Source: CBDCBA01 sp965214125 | Lineage (GTDB): Bacteria > Planctomycetota > Phycisphaerae > Tepidisphaerales > Tepidisphaeraceae | Direction of reading: 5' to 3' | Assembly (NCBI GenBank): GCA_965214125.1 | Contig: CBDCBA010000035.1 | Location: 1 to 64,000, forward strand | Length of the DNA: 64,000 nucleotides | Translations under genes and position numbers: made by a program | The notes under the pieces: generated by a model | What the model saw: only the letters and a program-made list of their open reading frames with translations | What the model was told of the DNA's origin: nothing | Databases searched by the model: none | Shown: positions 33,515 to 41,808 of the stretch, piece by piece | How the letters are laid out: every line of letters begins with the position of its first letter | Position numbering within the stretch: position 1 is the stretch's first letter

Positions 33515-34921
33515 CTATCGCAGGAGCGCCAGGACCTGCTGCGGGGCCTGGTTCGCCTGGCTGAGCACGGTGGTGCTGGCCTGGGCGAGAATCTGGCTGC
33601 GGGTCAGGGCGGCGGTCTCCTCGGCGAAGTCGGCGTCGCGGATGGCGCTCTCGGCGGCGCTGGCGTTCTCGTAGGCAACGCCGAGCTGGTTCACGGTCGA
33701 GCCGATGTTGAACTTCTGGAACGCACCCAGACGCCCGCGGGTCTCGGCGACCTGCTTGATGGCCGCATCGACGGCCTTCTGGGCGTTGGTGATGTCGCCG
33801 CCGGCGAGGCTGTTGGAGCCGCCGCTGCGCAGGCTGTCGAGGTAGTTGCCGTTGGAGCCGAGGCTGCCGGTCGACACGCTGCCGATGCCGATGCCGATCT
33901 TGTCGGCCTCGCTGGCCTTGCTGCTCAGCGAGAACGTGGCGCCGCCGCCGGTGATGTCGAACGACTTGCTGTACGCCGCGACGTTCGTGGCGGCGCTGGC
34001 GTCGAGCTTGAAGGTGGCGTCGAGCGAGGAGCTGCGAACGCTGACCTCCAGGCCCTTGGCCTCGGCGCGGATGCCGTTGACGGTGGCGTTGAGATCCTTG
34101 CCGTCATCCGTGCCGGCCACGACCGCGGGGCCGCTGACGCTCTTGACGGTGACGAAGGAATCCGAGCCGAACTCCGTCGAGTTGAACTGCAGCGCGTTGC
34201 TCGCGGCGATGGCGCTGACGCCCGTGACATCCTTGAGGTTGTTCACGGCCGTGGCGATGTCGCTGGCGGTGGCGTTGCTGGCGAAGGTGAGCGACTCGGT
34301 GCCGTCGCGGCCAGCCACCTCGATGGTGTAGGCCGAGGACTGGCCGGCGGTCGCAACCGTCTGGCTCAGCACGGCGGTTTCGGCGGCGCTGACGACGGTC
34401 AGGCCGATCGTCTGGGCACCGCCGCCCAAGAGGCGGGCGCTGTTGATGCGGACGTCCGTCACCGTGCTGGCGGTCGCACCGCTGGTGAAGTACTCGAGCT
34501 CGCCGTTGAGCAGCTTCTTGCCCTGGAAGTTGACGCTGCCCGACAGGCGGTTGACCGTGTCGAGGATGGCGTCGACCTGGAGCTGGTTGGCGTCGATCTC
34601 GTCCTGCGTGAGGCCGCCGCTGTTGGCGGTCTCGGTCAGCAGGCCTTGAAGCTCGTTGAGCAGGTTGCCGACTTCGCTCAGGCCGCCCTCGGCGGTGGCG
34701 ATGACGTTGCCGGCGCGCTCGGCGTTGTTGAGGGCGGCGGTGATGCCGGTCTTCTCGGCGCGGAGGTTTTCGCTGGCGATCAGGCCGGCGGGGTTGTCCG
34801 CACCGCTGTTGATCTTCAGGCCGGTGCTGAGCCGCTTGAGCGACTGGTTCAGCATGGCGTTGTTCTTGCCCAGGGTGCGCTGGGCGGTCAGGCTGGCGAC
34901 ATTCGTGTTGATGCTCGACAT
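33515..34921 (-). CDS. fliC: Flagellin
   Basis: Filament subunit, 468 aa, exported through the flagellar type III system. The N-terminal D0/D1 region is MSSINTNVASLTAQRTLGKN, LKRLSTGLKINSGADNPAGL and the C-terminal D1/D0 region is IGSTVNQLGVAYENASAAES, DADFAEETAALTRSQILAQA, ending ANQAPQQVLALLR. The middle (about 170-370) is a variable surface domain. The leader has GGAAGGACCC over the ribosome site, matching the csrA leader and suggesting CsrA repression. It is the last gene after fliW and csrA. The upstream open frame to 35341 is not coding. Confidence 0.96.
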   Translation of the reverse strand: MSSINTNVASLTAQRTLGKNNAMLNQSLKRLSTGLKINSGADNPAGLIASENLRAEKTGITAALNNAERAGNVIATAEGGLSEVGNLLNELQGLLTETANSGGLTQDEIDANQLQVDAILDTVNRLSGSVNFQGKKLLNGELEYFTSGATASTVTDVRINSARLLGGGAQTIGLTVVSAAETAVLSQTVATAGQSSAYTIEVAGRDGTESLTFASNATASDIATAVNNLKDVTGVSAIAASNALQFNSTEFGSDSFVTVKSVSGPAVVAGTDDGKDLNATVNGIRAEAKGLEVSVRSSSLDATFKLDASAATNVAAYSKSFDITGGGATFSLSSKASEADKIGIGIGSVSTGSLGSNGNYLDSLRSGGSNSLAGGDITNAQKAVDAAIKQVAETRGRLGAFQKFNIGSTVNQLGVAYENASAAESAIRDADFAEETAALTRSQILAQASTTVLSQANQAPQQVLALLR

Positions 34922-35730
34922 GACAGGGGGTCCTTCCGTGGGACGCGCCGGCCTCCGCGGTCGCGGGATGGGCCGGCAGTGAGTGGGAGCATCGTGCTCC
35001 CGGAAACAACCGGTCCCACGCGACGAGCGCGGGCCGGGACGGTGCGATGGCTGCCGGTTGGGGCAGCCGGTCTGGTGCGGTCCGTTGCTGACCGCGAGGC
35101 CCTTCCGTCGCGTCTCCCGATCGCCCGTTGCGTGAGCGAAGCGGAGGGTGCGGCGGGTGGCCGACAGGCGTTGTGTCGGGCGGACCTGAGGGGGACTCAA
35201 GCCGCAAAACCGATCCGACCGGCAACCCAGAGGTCGCCGCCCATCCGCTGATTCGCCATCGGCCGCGTTGCGTTTGGCCGGGGGGAGCAGCGGTGGGACA
35301 GTCCTTCTTTCGGATTGGCGGCCCCGGTCGCTTACGCGCAAACGCCCGCCGGGCGCGTCCGAGTAGGAACGCGCCCGGCGGGCGATTTATCGGGCGAGGG
35401 ATCTCGCCTCACGCTTTGCACTGTCGGCGGCCGGCCTGCGGCAAGAGCGTCGTGCGGCATGCCTGTTCGCGTCCGAGCCCACTCTGTTTTTAGCCGCCTG
35501 CGGAAGCGGGCGCTGCAGCGCGGTCGACCTGAAGCGCCCGCTCCCGTGGGCCGCTAGAGCGGTTGAACTTCGCTCAAAGCGACCCTGGAGTAGCCGCGGA
35601 GCTTGCTCCGCGTGTCGGGGTCGAGTCAACGTCCGCGTGGAGCAAGCTCCGCGGCTACCCCAGACGCTACGGAGCCGGTTCAACCGCGTTGAAAGCGGAG
35701 CCCACGTGAGCAAGCGTTGTGCAAGCCGCT
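34922..35730. other. 809-bp intergenic region between csrA and flagellin
   Basis: No gene seen. It contains the flagellin leader (34922-34960 with the GGAAGGA box), a 16-bp perfect inverted repeat CGCCCGCCGGGCGCGT at 35343-35358 paired with 35369-35384, and the composite repeat at 35554-35735. A flagellin promoter must lie here, but I found no clear sigma-28 (TAAA-N15-GCCGATAA) or sigma-54 match. Confidence 0.6.
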
Positions 35731-35735
35731 CTAAG
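35554..35735. repeat. Composite nested inverted repeat with TAGAGCGG ends
   Basis: Outer ends are CTAGAGCGGTTGAAC (35554-35568) and, on the other strand, CTTAGAGCGGCTTGCAC (35719-35735), in inverted orientation. The core arms GTAGCCGCGGAGCTTGCTCC (35590-35609) and its exact complement (35639-35658) are each self-complementary. The right end overlaps the csrA stop codon (35731-35733). Confidence 0.8.
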
Positions 35736-36219
35736 CGCTCTCATCGGGCGACGGCGGCGGGACGGGCGGCGGCTCATCGGCGGGCATGGGCTTGGCCTCG
35801 GGCGAGCGAGCGTTGGTGGACGGCGCGGTCTGGCCGGGGGACTCCTTCGGGCCGCCCTGTTTTGCCCCCTGGTCGCCGCCGGAGCCGCGGCGGGAGCCGC
35901 GTCCCTGGCGGGCGGCCGGCTGAAGCGTCGCGCGGACCGTCGGGCGCAGCGGGCCTCCCTTAAGTCCGCTCGCGTTGCCGGCGCCGCCCGTGCCCTTCCC
36001 GCTGGCGCCCGGCGCGGTTGGGAGATCCTCCGGGCGAACTTCCGCGGCCGCGCGGTTCTCGCGCTTGATCGCCTCGTACACCTCTTTGCGGTGCACGGCG
36101 ACATGGCGTGGCGCGCTGATGCCGAGGCGGACCTTGTCGCCGCGGATGTCGACGATCGTGACCTCCACCTCGTCGCCGATCATAATGGTTTCGTCGCGCT
36201 GGCGGGATAGCACTAGCAT
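35731..36219 (-). CDS. csrA: Carbon storage regulator CsrA with long C-terminal extension
   Basis: RNA-binding translational repressor. The first ~56 residues are a normal CsrA: MLVLSRQRDETIMIGDEVEV and SAPRHVAVHRKEVYEAI, including the RNA-contacting arginine segment. An extension of about 105 residues follows, rich in Gly, Pro, Lys, Arg and Gln and predicted disordered, making 162 aa in place of the usual 60-75. It lies between fliW (its antagonist) and flagellin (its expected target). The ATG at 36219 follows AGGAAGGA; the frame upstream is not CsrA-like. The stop codon is shared with a repeat element. Confidence 0.93.
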   Translation of the reverse strand: MLVLSRQRDETIMIGDEVEVTIVDIRGDKVRLGISAPRHVAVHRKEVYEAIKRENRAAAEVRPEDLPTAPGASGKGTGGAGNASGLKGGPLRPTVRATLQPAARQGRGSRRGSGGDQGAKQGGPKESPGQTAPSTNARSPEAKPMPADEPPPVPPPSPDESA

Positions 36220-36565
36220 GGTCAGGGTCCTTCCTGCTACGGTCTCGCCGCCCGCGAGGGCCCGAACGTGTCCGTGACTGGGGTTCTGGGACGTGGCCGG
36301 CCCCATTGGGATGTGGTGGATAATGCGGGGACGCCGCAGTATGCGCCGCCCGGCACGTACCGGGAATGACTGGATCTGCATCAAGCAATACCCCTTTTGG
36401 GGCAGCTTGGTCGTCGTCCACGAATTATCACCCGCTCGACCCGCGAAAGTAGCGGGCGACGCCGCCTGTGTCGGCGGCCCCAAACGGGGCGGTCACACGC
36501 TGCAAGGGGGCGAGAGGCCGGTTCGCCTCCGTGCGGCCGGCGTGAGTTTTGATCGCAAGTAGTGG
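36220..36565. other. Intergenic region between fliW and csrA
   Basis: 346 bp without a gene. It holds the csrA leader (GGAAGGACCC just before the ATG) and a cluster of short hairpins between 36441 and 36497: CCCGC/GCGGG, GCCGCC/GGCGGC and GCCCC/GGGGC. These lie downstream of the fliW stop and may end its transcript. Confidence 0.5.
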
Positions 36566-37165
36566 CTACGCGGCCCGTTGGCGGCGCATGTCGATCTGGG
36601 CGTCGATGCCGGCGTCGCCGGCCTGGGAGAAGTCGCTGCCCAGCCGCATCAGCGGCTGGCGGGTGCTCCACCGCTTCTCCGTCAGCACAATCTGCTGGCC
36701 GACGAACGTGTGAACATTCACCACGAGCGGCCCGAGCAGGTTGCCGGTGAGCCAGTCCCCCACGCGGTTGCAGATCGTCAGCACCTGCGCCGTCGCGGCC
36801 AAGGCGTCGCCCTGCACGTCGGCGGCGATGCCCAGCGCCTCGCGGCACTCGGCCCGCAGCGGCACCTCGGCGACCGTGTAGCCGGGCACAAAGCTCTGCG
36901 GATCGCACACGACAAACGCCAGCGAAGGATCGTGCAGGCTTTGCAGCCAGAAGAAGTAGCTGTCGTCCCCCGTCTCGATCAACGCGAAACGGGTGGCGTC
37001 GGCAAAGCCAAGCAGCCCGCCGTCGAACTGCATCACACGCTCCGGCTCGATCTCAAGCGTGCCGAAGCGGGTGGTCTGCACCGTCACGAGCCCTTTGCCG
37101 TTTGGCGCGAGATCGGTTGCGGTGGCGGACGGATCGGGGGAAACGGATTGGGTCTTGGTGGCCAT
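36566..37165 (-). CDS. fliW: Flagellar assembly factor FliW
   Basis: Antagonist of CsrA that is itself bound by flagellin, giving homeostatic control of filament synthesis. 199 aa against a usual ~150: about 25 extra residues at the N-terminus and a ~20-residue extra tail. Core: TTRFGTLEIEPERVMQFDGG, LLGFADATRFALIE, FFWLQSLHDPSLAFVV and NLLGPLVVNVHTFVGQQIVL. The start is ATG 37165; the frame further upstream is low-complexity. It lies directly upstream of csrA on the same strand. Confidence 0.92.
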   Translation of the reverse strand: MATKTQSVSPDPSATATDLAPNGKGLVTVQTTRFGTLEIEPERVMQFDGGLLGFADATRFALIETGDDSYFFWLQSLHDPSLAFVVCDPQSFVPGYTVAEVPLRAECREALGIAADVQGDALAATAQVLTICNRVGDWLTGNLLGPLVVNVHTFVGQQIVLTEKRWSTRQPLMRLGSDFSQAGDAGIDAQIDMRRQRAA

Positions 37166-37359
37166 GCGTGTAAGCCCTCGGTGGCTGGTTGCCGCGACCG
37201 TTCCGTGGCCGCGTCCGGGTTGGCCCGCGCTCGGTGGCGGGCGTCCGGTGGGACGGGTGGGTCCCTGTTGGTTTATCGGTCCGCCAGCCGCTGCGGCGTC
37301 AGTCCGATAGTGATCTTCGTTCGATTCGGTGCGTTCGCAAGTCGCCCACAAGGCGGCGT

Positions 37360-39240
37360 CTACCGGAGGTAGTCGAACAGCGACAGGTTCAGGATCTGCG
37401 ACGTCGTCTGCAACTGCGCCTGCAAACTTGCCTGGAGCGTCTGGTACTCCACGACGGCCTCGGCGAAGTCGACCTCCTCCAGCCGGCCCAGCAGTTCGCG
37501 CGTCGCCAGCTCCTGGTCGGCCAGCACGGCCTGCCGCGACTCCACCTCGCGCAGTCGGCTGCCCACCTCGCCCCGCGCGTCGATTGCATTCGCCTCATCA
37601 GTTTCAAGGTCCGTGATCGCCCGCGTCGCCGCGGTCGTGTCGTTCACGTCGAGCGCCGCCGCCAACGAACGCAGGTGCCCGAAGACGCCCTCGGCCGTCA
37701 CCGGGTTCACGTCGACGCCCGTGATCGTGCCGGCGACGGCGTTCCCTTGGATGCCAAGGTCGAGCGCCGCGTTGCTCTCGCCGGCGCTGGTGATCGCCCG
37801 CGCGTTGCTGACGACAAGCCCCGGCACCGTCGGGTCGAACACCGCCGACAGTGACGACCCGGCCGCCGCGGCCGCCGTGTTGATCGCCGTTGCCGCATCC
37901 TGCACCGTGGCGGCCCCGTCGAGATCGACCGCGAAGCCGACGTTGGCGCTGTCGACGATTTGGAGGTCCGGCCCCGCCCGATCCAGCCGCACGCCACGCC
38001 CGCCGTTGAGCTCCGACAGCGGGTCGATCGCCTCGAACGACCGCCATCCCAAGTCGGCCGCGGACGTGCCGGATCCCTCGCGAACCCGAAGCTCCGCGCC
38101 CTGCACGCGATTGCGCAGGATCAGGCTCGACCCGTCATCGGAGATGGCGGGCGAGACGTCGACCGTGGCGTCTTCGAGCCGCTGAAAGAAGTCGCCCACC
38201 GTGGCGAGGCCGGCGAGGGAAACCGTCTCCGTCGTCGCGCCGTCATCGAGCACGAGCCCGCCGGCAAGGTCGATGCCGGCACCGCCGTTCAAATCGCCCA
38301 GCGGTGTATGCGCGGTGATCGTCGGTCGGAGATCGCCGCCGGTGACGGTCGTTGCGGCAACCGGTCGGGTCAGGCCGAGCGCCTGAGCGACGCCCCCGCC
38401 GGCGTCTTCGACGAGCACGCTGGCGCCGGCGAGGTCGATCCCGGTGGCCGACGCGGTGGCGGTGACGCCGATGCCGCTGGCGTTGATCCGGGCAAGGACG
38501 TCGTTGACCGTGTCGGCGTCGCTCAAATCGACCACAGCCGCGGTGCCGGCGTTGCTGATGCGCAGGCTGCCCGCGGCCAACCCGTCGCCTTCGAACAGGT
38601 CGGCCAGGCGTGTGTCCGCGGTCACGGCCGGTGTCAACGTGCTGCCGCCCACGCGCCCACTCGGGCCGCCGAACGCGTTGCCGGCGTCGACGAGCAGGTC
38701 GAGCGTTGTCCCGTTGCCTACCGACGCGGCAAGCTGGCCGTCGCTGCCGACGTACTTCACGCCGCCCGGCGCCGACACGAACGGGTTGCCCGCGCCCATG
38801 CCTCCGCCAAAGAGTGAGACGTTGCCGACCCGCTCGTTGGCAAGCGCGAGCATTCGTGTCTCGATCGCCCGCAGCGCGTCGGCCGCGCCCTGCCGTTCGG
38901 CGTCCGTCGCGGTTGCTCCGACCGCGTTCAAGCCCAGCGACCGCGCCTCGCGCATCAGCTCGACCGAGCTGCCCAGGGCCGTATCGGTGCGCGTCAGGAT
39001 ATGATCGGCGTCGCGCAAATTGCTGGCGTACCCCTCGCGCGCCTCGAGCGTGCGGCGCAGCCGGGCGGCGACGGCGGCGTCGCCGGGGGCGTCGCTCGGC
39101 TTCTCAATCCGCAGGCCGGTGCTGACGCGCGCGCTCGCGCGGTCGAGCAGGGCCTGCGTGCGGGCGAGCAACTGCGTGGCCGCGGTCGAGCGGGCGAGCG
39201 TGCCGAGCCTGGGCGTTCCGGTGGAAATCGTGGACATCAT
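37360..39240 (-). CDS. flgL: Flagellar hook-filament junction protein FlgL (long form)
   Basis: Hook-associated protein 3, 626 aa, about twice the E. coli length. Flagellin-like ends: N-terminal LLARTQALLDRASARVSTGL and LRIEKPSDAPGDAAVAARLR, C-terminal LEEVDFAEAVVEYQTLQASL with ILNLSLFDYLR. The extra length is a central region with several repeated beta-type units containing D-L-x-G-A-G-I-D-L-like strands (about 200-480), presumably surface-exposed. It is followed by fliW and preceded by flgK with a 19-bp gap. The first methionine (39240) or second (39237) may start it. Confidence 0.92.
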   Translation of the reverse strand: MMSTISTGTPRLGTLARSTAATQLLARTQALLDRASARVSTGLRIEKPSDAPGDAAVAARLRRTLEAREGYASNLRDADHILTRTDTALGSSVELMREARSLGLNAVGATATDAERQGAADALRAIETRMLALANERVGNVSLFGGGMGAGNPFVSAPGGVKYVGSDGQLAASVGNGTTLDLLVDAGNAFGGPSGRVGGSTLTPAVTADTRLADLFEGDGLAAGSLRISNAGTAAVVDLSDADTVNDVLARINASGIGVTATASATGIDLAGASVLVEDAGGGVAQALGLTRPVAATTVTGGDLRPTITAHTPLGDLNGGAGIDLAGGLVLDDGATTETVSLAGLATVGDFFQRLEDATVDVSPAISDDGSSLILRNRVQGAELRVREGSGTSAADLGWRSFEAIDPLSELNGGRGVRLDRAGPDLQIVDSANVGFAVDLDGAATVQDAATAINTAAAAAGSSLSAVFDPTVPGLVVSNARAITSAGESNAALDLGIQGNAVAGTITGVDVNPVTAEGVFGHLRSLAAALDVNDTTAATRAITDLETDEANAIDARGEVGSRLREVESRQAVLADQELATRELLGRLEEVDFAEAVVEYQTLQASLQAQLQTTSQILNLSLFDYLR

Positions 39241-39259
39241 GGTTCGTTGGCTGGCGGGA

Positions 39260-40966
39260 CTACACGAGTTGGAGGATCGACTGCATCATCTCGTCGACCG
39301 CCGCGATGAGCCGGGCCGCACCCTGGTAGCTGCGCTGGTAGTTCAACAGCGCGACCGCCTCCTCATCGAGGCTCACGCCGCTGAGGGCGTCGCGCTGGGC
39401 CTGAAGCGTTTCGGCGATCGCCCCCGCGGCCTCGGCCTCGGTGCGGGCGGACCCGATCTGGCTTGCGACGCCGAACACGATCGATTCGTACGACTGCCCG
39501 AACGTCTGCCCGCCGAGCGCATCGAGCGGCGCCTCCCGAAGAGCGGCCAGCGCCAGCGCGTTCGCGTTCCCGCCGGGCTGGTTGTCCTGCGCGAGCGCAA
39601 GTAGGTTCGGGTCGTCCTTCAAGTTCTGGCTCACCTCGATCCCAGCCGCACCGCTGCCGGTGAAGAACCCGCCGATGCCGAGCGAAGCGAGCGTGTTGCT
39701 CGTGTCGTCGCCGAAGGTGAGTTCCTGCGCGGCGCTGTCGGCATCGATGCGGAGCCGCCCGGCCACCACGCTGGCGGAGACGCCGGCAATGGCATCGAGG
39801 TCGCTCACCAGGTCGTCGAGTGTGGTCCCGCCGCTCGTGCCGTCGAGGGCGATGTCGACGAGCGTGCTCGTCACGCGGCCGGTCGTGCGGTCGCGCAGGT
39901 GCAGCGCGAACGACCCGTTCCGCGGCGGCCGATCAAGCCCGGCGGCGGCGGAGTCGAGCGGGACCGTTGCGTCGTCCACCGCGCTCTCCGCCACAACGCT
40001 CGCGTGTCCACGAATACCTTGGCCGGTCGAGTGGATACGATTGACCTCGAACATAAGTCCGCCGGCCAGCCTGTCGATGTTGTCGAGGACTGAGTCGATC
40101 GTCTGCGCCGCGTCGGCTGTGCCGTCGAGCTTACCGCCGCGCAGTGGGACGGGGCCACCGCCGTCCTTGAACTCGGCCGTGTAAGTCATACGGCCCGTCG
40201 CGGGATCGACGCGCTGGTCGAGCTTCAGGCCCGCCGAGACACTGCCGAGGACAAGCGGCTCGCTGCCGGCGTAGACGTTGAGCGCCCCGTCCTTCTGCTC
40301 GATGGCGCGCACGCCAACGTAGGTCGAGAGTTCACGCACGAGCCCGTCGCGACGGTCGCGCAGCGTGTTGGCCATGCCAAGCGTACCGCCCCCCTCGCTC
40401 GTGGTGATCTGCACGTTCAGGTCCGCGATCTGTGTCGCGATCGAATCGGCCTGCTGGACGAAGTCGCCGAGTTGTGCCCCGGCCGCGCCGCGCATCTCAC
40501 CGAGGCGTTGGCCCGCGTCGTTGAAGCGGGCGGCCAGCGCGTCGCCCGTGGCCAGCACGTTGCGGCGCAGGGCGGCGTCGGTCGGATCGTTCGCGGCGGC
40601 GCCGAAGGCGTTGAAGAACTCGCTGGCGGCGGTGGAGAGGTCAACGTCGCTAAGCTCGTTGAACGTCGCCTCGATCTGCCGCAGCCAGTCGAGCTGCGCC
40701 GCCGCCCCCTCCCCTTCGGCGCGGGCCAGGTTGAGCCGACCGACAACCGCCTGATCGACCTGGCGTTCGATGCTCTCGACGGCGACTCCCGTACCGACGA
40801 TCAGGCCGTCGCCGATGGCCCGACCCTCCGTCGCGGCGAGGTTCACGCGCTGCCGCGTGTACTGGGGATCGCCCGCGCCGGCGATGTTGTTGCCGTGCGT
40901 CCGGATCGCCGTCTGGCTGACGGCGAGGGCGGTCTTGGCAACTTGTAAGGTTCCGCTGAGAGACAT
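39260..40966 (-). CDS. flgK: Flagellar hook-associated protein FlgK
   Basis: First hook-filament junction protein, 568 aa. The N-terminal rod/hook motif is TALAVSQTAIRTHGNNIAGA, then DPQYTRQRVNL. The C-terminus has the matching helix LDEEAVALLNYQRSYQGAAR and LIAAVDEMMQSILQLV. Length and both terminal heptad segments are normal for the family. It precedes flgL and follows a FlgN-like chaperone gene, as expected since FlgN serves FlgK and FlgL. Confidence 0.95.
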   Translation of the reverse strand: MSLSGTLQVAKTALAVSQTAIRTHGNNIAGAGDPQYTRQRVNLAATEGRAIGDGLIVGTGVAVESIERQVDQAVVGRLNLARAEGEGAAAQLDWLRQIEATFNELSDVDLSTAASEFFNAFGAAANDPTDAALRRNVLATGDALAARFNDAGQRLGEMRGAAGAQLGDFVQQADSIATQIADLNVQITTSEGGGTLGMANTLRDRRDGLVRELSTYVGVRAIEQKDGALNVYAGSEPLVLGSVSAGLKLDQRVDPATGRMTYTAEFKDGGGPVPLRGGKLDGTADAAQTIDSVLDNIDRLAGGLMFEVNRIHSTGQGIRGHASVVAESAVDDATVPLDSAAAGLDRPPRNGSFALHLRDRTTGRVTSTLVDIALDGTSGGTTLDDLVSDLDAIAGVSASVVAGRLRIDADSAAQELTFGDDTSNTLASLGIGGFFTGSGAAGIEVSQNLKDDPNLLALAQDNQPGGNANALALAALREAPLDALGGQTFGQSYESIVFGVASQIGSARTEAEAAGAIAETLQAQRDALSGVSLDEEAVALLNYQRSYQGAARLIAAVDEMMQSILQLV

Positions 40967-40989
40967 GATCGTTGTGTGAGAGGGTTCGC

Positions 40990-41496
40990 CTAGCCAATCG
41001 CTTGCAGGCGCGGGGCGAAGGGTGGCAGGACGAACGCGCCACTGGGCTCGTAGACGCCGCTCTTAGTCACGAGGCGCAGCGTGCTGTTGAGCTGCTGCAA
41101 CACGCCGCCGACGAGGCGGCGCCCCGCCTGGCTCCGCTCGGCGGCAGCGGCGCTGGTGCGGCGGAGCTCATCACGCAGGGCCAGCAGTTCGTCGCGCCGC
41201 GTGGGGTACGCCTTGGCGACCTCCGACAGCGTCGCGCCCGGAGCGAGCCCCGCGTGCGCCGCCGCCTGCTGGGCGAGACGGCGGCGATCGGTTTCGAGCC
41301 GAAGCACGCGGCGGTGCAGCGACTCCTGCCGCCGGGCTTCGCCGCGCATGACTTCGGTGCGGAAGTGGCGCATCGCCTCGTTCTGACGGTCGAGCGTCTC
41401 GCACAGCTCCCCCTGCGCCGCCGCGAGCTGGCGCAGGTTGGCGGCGAGATCATCAAGGATCTTCGCGGGGATGTTCTTGGCGGGCGGCTGGTTCAT
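40990..41496 (-). CDS. flgN: FlgN-like flagellar export chaperone
   Basis: 168-aa helical protein placed immediately upstream of flgK. It is nearly all alpha-helical (LDDLAANLRQLAAAQGELCE TLDRQNEAMRHFRTEV) with a C-terminal segment VTKSGVYEPSGAF. The TKSGVY segment resembles the N-x-x-Y-x-x-x-G end of FlgN proteins. It would chaperone FlgK and FlgL to the export gate. The assignment rests on fold type and position. The ATG at 41496 is chosen because the open frame before it overlaps flgJ. Confidence 0.8.
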   Translation of the reverse strand: MNQPPAKNIPAKILDDLAANLRQLAAAQGELCETLDRQNEAMRHFRTEVMRGEARRQESLHRRVLRLETDRRRLAQQAAAHAGLAPGATLSEVAKAYPTRRDELLALRDELRRTSAAAAERSQAGRRLVGGVLQQLNSTLRLVTKSGVYEPSGAFVLPPFAPRLQAIG

Positions 41497-41516
41497 AAAC
41501 GGCTCGAACAAGCGGG

Positions 41517-41798
41517 CTAAGCGTCGACGTCGACGCGGTTCTCCGGGGCGAGACGACGGACAAGCGACTCGACGAGCCGATCCCCTGCCCCGCCGGCGGC
41601 ACCCTCGGACAAGTGCTGGTCGAGCAGCGACCCGAACGCCTGCCCGCCGCGCCCGCCGCTCAGAGGCGAGTCTTCTGCGAAGCTCGACTCGCGGGCCTGC
41701 TTTAGCATCGTGCCGAAGAATGTCTGCCCCACCCACTGCCGCGCAACGGGGCGCAACTGGTCGGCGACGGAAGGATGGATATGCGTGGACTCGATCAT
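41517..41798 (-). CDS. flgJ: FlgJ-type rod-binding domain protein (no muramidase domain)
   Basis: 93-aa protein equal to the N-terminal rod-capping part of FlgJ: QWVGQTFFGTMLKQARESSF and LSGGRGGQAFGSLLDQHLSE. The C-terminal glucosaminidase domain of enterobacterial FlgJ is absent, as in many bacteria where a separate enzyme opens the wall. It sits 10 bp after flgI on the same strand, and 20 bp before flgN. Confidence 0.9.
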   Translation of the reverse strand: MIESTHIHPSVADQLRPVARQWVGQTFFGTMLKQARESSFAEDSPLSGGRGGQAFGSLLDQHLSEGAAGGAGDRLVESLVRRLAPENRVDVDA

Positions 41799-41808
41799 TT
41801 GTCGTTCC

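Noticed and set aside
34922..35340. Sigma-28 or sigma-54 promoter for flagellin
   Set aside because: I found no match close enough to the TAAA-N15-GCCGATAA or TGGCAC-N5-TTGC pattern on the minus strand.
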